Below, one piece after another: positions 62,752-64,000 of a DNA stretch of 64,000 bases. The position numbers and the translations under genes were made by a program. This DNA is from CAZLLE01 sp964560425. Its GTDB lineage: Bacteria > Campylobacterota > Campylobacteria > Campylobacterales > QNZT01. The stretch's first letter is position 1, and each line of letters begins with the position of its first letter. Location: the NCBI GenBank assembly GCA_964560425.1, contig CAZLLE010000103.1, forward strand, positions 22,243 to 86,242, given 5' to 3'. The notes beneath the pieces are model-generated. The model had not been told where the DNA came from and searched no databases. It saw nothing but the letters and a program-made list of their open reading frames with translations.

Positions 62752-63576
62752 ATGATCAAATATATTAAAATCACCACAACTCTAAAACCAAACAATCTCC
62801 AACCCCTACCATTCATAGGCTCAACACTAAGAGGGGCTTTTGGACACTCTCTAAAAAAAGTGACATGCATAAATCCATCTTATGAGTGTCAAGGGTGTTT
62901 TGCTAAAGATAGTTGCTTATATTACGATTTTTATGAAAAACAAAACATAGCACATAAATATAGATTTGATTTTGAACTAGATCAAAAAAATTATGATTTT
63001 TCACTATATCTCTTTGAAGAGGCGACACAAAAACTTCCATATATAATTAGTGCTATCCACAAAATGCTAACAGAACAAGGATTGGGTAAAAATAGAGAAA
63101 AATTAAATATAGAGTCAATAAAATGCAACGATCAAGAGATATATTATCAAGGAGAGTTTGATCTATCAAACATCAACCCAATAGAGTTTAATCCTACTCC
63201 AACTCCAAAAAGTTCATCTACTCTCAAATTTGTTACACCATTTCGCACAAAATTTCAAAACAGACTCCTAAGACAAAAACCCGAACTAAAAATAGTTCTA
63301 AACTCAATACACAATAGATTAAATGAACTAAAAAACTTAGATAGAAGTAAATTAGATCATGAAATAGTATACAAAGAGACAGATCACCAAATCAATTTTT
63401 ATGATACTACAAGATTTTCCAACCGCCAAAAAAGCAAACTACAAATAGGAGGAGTTTTAGGTTATATAAACTACACCCAAATAGATATAGATAGTTTAAG
63501 ATTATTAAAAATAGGTGAAATTATTGGAATAGGAAAGCAAACAGTATTTGGACTAGGAAAGATAAAAATTTTGTAA
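62752..63576 (+). CDS. cas6: CRISPR-associated endoribonuclease Cas6
   Basis: A 274-residue RAMP nuclease that cuts the CRISPR precursor RNA. The first ferredoxin-like fold includes STLRGAFGHSLKKVTC and a Cys-rich insert (CQGCFAKDSC); the C-terminal glycine-rich loop is IGIGKQTVFGLGKIKIL. Candidate catalytic histidines are few; His about 29 in GAFGHSL is one possibility. AGG lies upstream of the ATG. It directly precedes the array, in the same direction; no other cas gene is in the window. Confidence 0.9.
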   Translation: MIKYIKITTTLKPNNLQPLPFIGSTLRGAFGHSLKKVTCINPSYECQGCFAKDSCLYYDFYEKQNIAHKYRFDFELDQKNYDFSLYLFEEATQKLPYIISAIHKMLTEQGLGKNREKLNIESIKCNDQEIYYQGEFDLSNINPIEFNPTPTPKSSSTLKFVTPFRTKFQNRLLRQKPELKIVLNSIHNRLNELKNLDRSKLDHEIVYKETDHQINFYDTTRFSNRQKSKLQIGGVLGYINYTQIDIDSLRLLKIGEIIGIGKQTVFGLGKIKIL

Positions 63577-63621
63577 AATAGAAAAATTATGATAGAATGA
63601 GAAACAACTGGAAAAAATTCA

Positions 63622-63640
63622 CCAAATCTCGATGATTTGG
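63622..63640 (+). promoter_or_regulatory. Hairpin in the CRISPR leader
   Basis: A 7-bp inverted repeat (63622-63628 with 63634-63640; CCAAATC and GATTTGG) with loop TCGAT, between cas6 and the first repeat. It may end the cas6 transcript or serve leader recognition. An AT-rich region with TATGAT at about 63588 could be the array promoter. Confidence 0.45.
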
Positions 63641-63685
63641 GGCTCTTTAACATATCACTGTTATTAAAAGTGCCTAGTTTTCTTC

Positions 63686-64000
63686 ATTTTGACCCGACAT
63701 ATAGGGGATTGAAACATATTCCTTCTGCATTTCTGTAATCAAAACCCGCAAATTTTGACCCGACATATAGGGGATTGAAACTCATTAGATTTACTTTCAA
63801 GATTTTTAATTACTTCAATTTTGACCCGACATATAGGGGATTGAAACTTAGCATCAATAAGCACATCTTTCAAATAGGTTAAATTTTGACCCGACATATA
63901 GGGGATTGAAACAAGGATGTTGGAAGTGCTGGGAAAGCTTTAGCTGGATTTTGACCCGACATATAGGGGATTGAAACTGCTGTTCCGGTACAAAATAGAA
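63686..64000 (+). CRISPR. CRISPR array, five repeats visible, continues past the window
   Basis: Five identical 30-base repeats start at 63686, 63752, 63818, 63883 and 63948. Each begins ATTTTGACCCGAC and ends GGGGATTGAAAC. Spacers are 36, 36, 35 and 35 bases; a fifth is cut by the window end. The ATTGAAAC 3' end matches the 8-base tag left by Cas6 on crRNAs and sets the direction as plus, with the leader on the cas6 side. A weak CCC/GGG stem is the only symmetry in the repeat. The subtype is not decidable without effector genes. Confidence 0.98.

Noticed and set aside
1..64000. rRNA and tRNA genes, insertion sequences, integrase genes
   Set aside because: None was found when reading the gaps. 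Intergenic spaces are mostly under 120 bases and hold no tRNA-like cloverleaf that I could support.

Overview
The window is AT-rich, densely packed chromosomal DNA that looks like a mesophilic, sulfur-habitat Campylobacterota (epsilonproteobacterium) of the Sulfurovum/Sulfurimonas type. This rests on the families present and on gene order: an HQWRQPL-type histidine kinase, NhaD, a FliN pair, DciA-like/UvrC, an Mrp-linked complex I-like cluster, bacterial arginine kinase, OvoA and a GlnRS-YqeY fusion. It is an inference from protein content. No rRNA or tRNA gene was found, no insertion sequence is visible, and no gene-free stretch exceeds 300 bases (the longest is 29256-29516).

Layout. 1-3532: the tail of a response regulator, a CBS-domain histidine kinase, a small protein and arginine kinase. 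3576-7008 (minus): a five-gene cassette with a ParF/ParG-like pair, a long coiled-coil protein, an HxH-motif protein and a small membrane protein. It directly follows the ribosome/membrane-insertion operon rpmH-rnpA-yidD-yidC-jag-mnmE (7035-11633, minus). 11744-20628 (minus): a 13-gene Mrp antiporter plus complex I-like module with altered metal-site motifs. 20746-24582 (plus): ung, glnS-yqeY and the MntA/HepT toxin-antitoxin pair. 24627-28278 (minus): late corrin-ring genes. 28326-41122: a lipoprotein SGNH hydrolase, an ion permease, an ABC-F ATPase, SixA, PPK2, MltB, an FGE-fold protein, GuaA, NhaD and NadB. 41215-50306 (plus): DciA-like, UvrC, then a signalling block made of a repeat-rich scaffold, a hybrid kinase, a nucleosidase-like protein and an SDR. 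50360-53637: ovothiol genes. 53621-62686: UvrA, TauE, FliN plus a FliO-like protein, a Sel1-like protein and cobalamin-dependent MetH. 62752-64000: cas6 and the start of a CRISPR array that runs off the end.

How the genes connect. The corrin genes feed B12-dependent MetH. Three ion-exchange systems (the Mrp module, NhaD, an ArsB/NhaD-type permease) point to heavy use of Na+/H+ gradients. Arginine kinase and PPK2 are two separate phosphate-energy buffers.

The items most worth a second look are: (a) the Mrp/complex I-like complex, whose large subunit keeps only the first cysteine of each NiFe motif (CxxE twice); (b) three genes (mnmE, rnpA, an SDR) that have no ATG/GTG/TTG able to give a full-length protein and seem to start at AUA or AUU, all overlapping the upstream gene; (c) the chromosomal ParFG-like cassette with two overlapping hairpins in front of it; and (d) the scaffold protein with twelve copies of an NFL-type short motif.
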